In this document: piece by piece, positions 6,243-6,587 of the stretch
Layout of the letters: every line of letters begins with the position of its first letter
How positions within the stretch are numbered: the stretch's first letter is position 1
Assembly (NCBI GenBank): GCA_019242065.1
Contig: JAFAWJ010000018.1
Span: 1-6,587, forward strand
Length of the DNA: 6,587 bases
Source: Chloroflexota bacterium
GTDB taxonomy: Bacteria > Chloroflexota > UBA6077 > CF-72
Reading direction: 5' to 3'
Made by a program: the position numbers and the translations under genes
Notes under the pieces: model-generated
Told to the model about the DNA's origin: nothing
Database searches by the model: none
The model's input: only the letters and a program-made list of their open reading frames with translations

Positions 6243-6305
6243 GGAGACCGCGCATGCGCGGTCTCCCAGAGTGGCGCACCCCCGCGTACGTGCTAGCCGC
6301 GATTG
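6243..6305 (+). repeat. Element copy 2, internally deleted
   Basis: A perfect class-A palindrome at 6243-6266 (arm GGAGACCGCGCA, centre CATG) begins 7 nt after the dehydrogenase stop codon. It is followed at 6267-6278 by CAGAGTGGCGCA, which is one arm of a class-B unit cut exactly at its centre. Directly joined to this is a 27-nt segment (6279-6305) that matches the end of the copy 1 tail (1177-1203) at 25 positions. Half of B, all of C, any second triplet and about 54 nt of tail are missing. The element is in the same orientation as copy 1. The intact hairpin may act as the 3' end structure of the dehydrogenase mRNA, although no T-run follows it. Confidence 0.85.
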
Positions 6306-6463
6306 AGGAGATCTGAAAGGCCGGTTGGCTATCCCTGTTTGGTCGGTCTTATGGAAGTCAGCATCCCAACTGTCCAAATACTTTTTGAGAGGTGGTTTCT
6401 CGCGATCGACGATCCATGACTCGATGTTGTAAGCGTACGACGTCGAGAGAGTGACCGACTTGT
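6306..6463. other. Lower-GC segment between inverted element tails
   Basis: These 158 bases have visibly lower GC than the rest of the window and lie between two facing copies of the element tail. On the minus strand, one frame reads a protein-like stretch including NIESWIVDREKPP and KKYLDSWDADFHKTD, which then runs into translated repeat on both sides. No credible start or stop delimits a gene, so this could be a remnant of a foreign or decayed coding sequence. I do not recognise the protein. A plus-strand reading of part of the segment is also open, so the coding strand is uncertain. Confidence 0.35.
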
Positions 6464-6587
6464 CAGTCGCGGCTGAGCACCGACGCGGGGGGTCGCCGCG
6501 GGAAGGAGCGGAGCGACTGGCGGCGGGGGTCGCAGACCCCCTGACCGTTGCGCTAGCACCCAGCGGTGCATGCACCGCTGGGCAAGG
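6464..6587 (-). repeat. Element copy 3, inverted, running off the right edge
   Basis: Read on the minus strand, this copy has a perfect class-C palindrome at 6559-6582 (arm CCCAGCGGTGCA), a 13-nt linker and an 82-nt tail (6545 down to 6464). The tail aligns with 1123-1203 with about 13 substitutions and one inserted base. Its class-C unit has the same inner 22 bases as the class-C unit at 1000-1021. The tail hairpin GGGGGTC-TGC-GACCCCC has a stem built from different bases than copy 1 and is still fully paired. Further palindromes of classes B and A are expected beyond base 6587. Confidence 0.88.

Noticed and set aside
1203..6464. Composite transposon bounded by inverted element copies 1 and 3
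   Set aside because: The genes between are unrelated and face different ways, and no transposase or target-site duplication is visible. Independent dispersed copies explain it better.
6195..6575. Minus-strand 126-residue reading frame as an intact gene
   Set aside because: It is translated mostly from two repeat copies and overlaps the dehydrogenase end. Only its middle looks protein-like, so it is treated as a possible remnant.

Overview
The window is high-GC bacterial chromosome. Several genes start with GTG (at 905, 3233 and 4799 on the minus strand), and most codons end in G or C. The gene set is ordinary housekeeping and accessory content. A soil-type high-GC lineage such as Chloroflexota or Actinomycetota would fit, but nothing here fixes the phylum, and this placement is a low-confidence inference.

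Layout: (1) 1-905, minus: the N-terminal 301 residues of polynucleotide phosphorylase (pnp), running off the left edge. (2) 906-1325: intergenic, dominated by an array of six near-perfect 24-nt palindromes (950-1109) and a conserved 81-nt structured tail (1123-1203). (3) 1326-1712, plus: a 128-residue four-helix membrane protein of unknown function. (4) 1713-1994: non-coding, with one good hairpin that may terminate the plus-strand gene. (5) 1995-4799, minus: a two-gene cluster in which an ABC-F ATPase (4799-3288) is followed after 54 nt by a 12-helix MFS transporter (3233-1995). A 22-bp direct repeat links the end of the first to the start of the second. (6) 4800-5155: intergenic, holding a protein-like small ORF with an in-frame TGA and a candidate promoter. 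(7) 5156-6235, plus: a zinc-dependent medium-chain alcohol dehydrogenase that keeps the catalytic zinc ligands and lacks the structural-zinc cysteines. (8) 6236-6587: two more copies of the palindromic element in opposite orientations, flanking a 158-bp segment of lower GC.

The genes do not form one pathway. ABC-F plus MFS is a plausible co-transcribed pair (ribosome-associated ATPase plus exporter). PNPase and the dehydrogenase look independent.

The unusual content is the dispersed palindromic repeat. Hairpin units come in three classes, A (outer GGAG/CTCC), B (outer CA/TG) and C (outer CCAGCGG/CCGCTGG), in the order A-B-C, A-B-C, linker, tail. Almost all are 24 nt long and centred on CATG. 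They differ in sequence, yet each remains self-complementary, so substitutions in one arm are matched in the other. This resembles REP/BIME-type intergenic elements in general style. I do not recognise it as a described family and found no transposase in the window.
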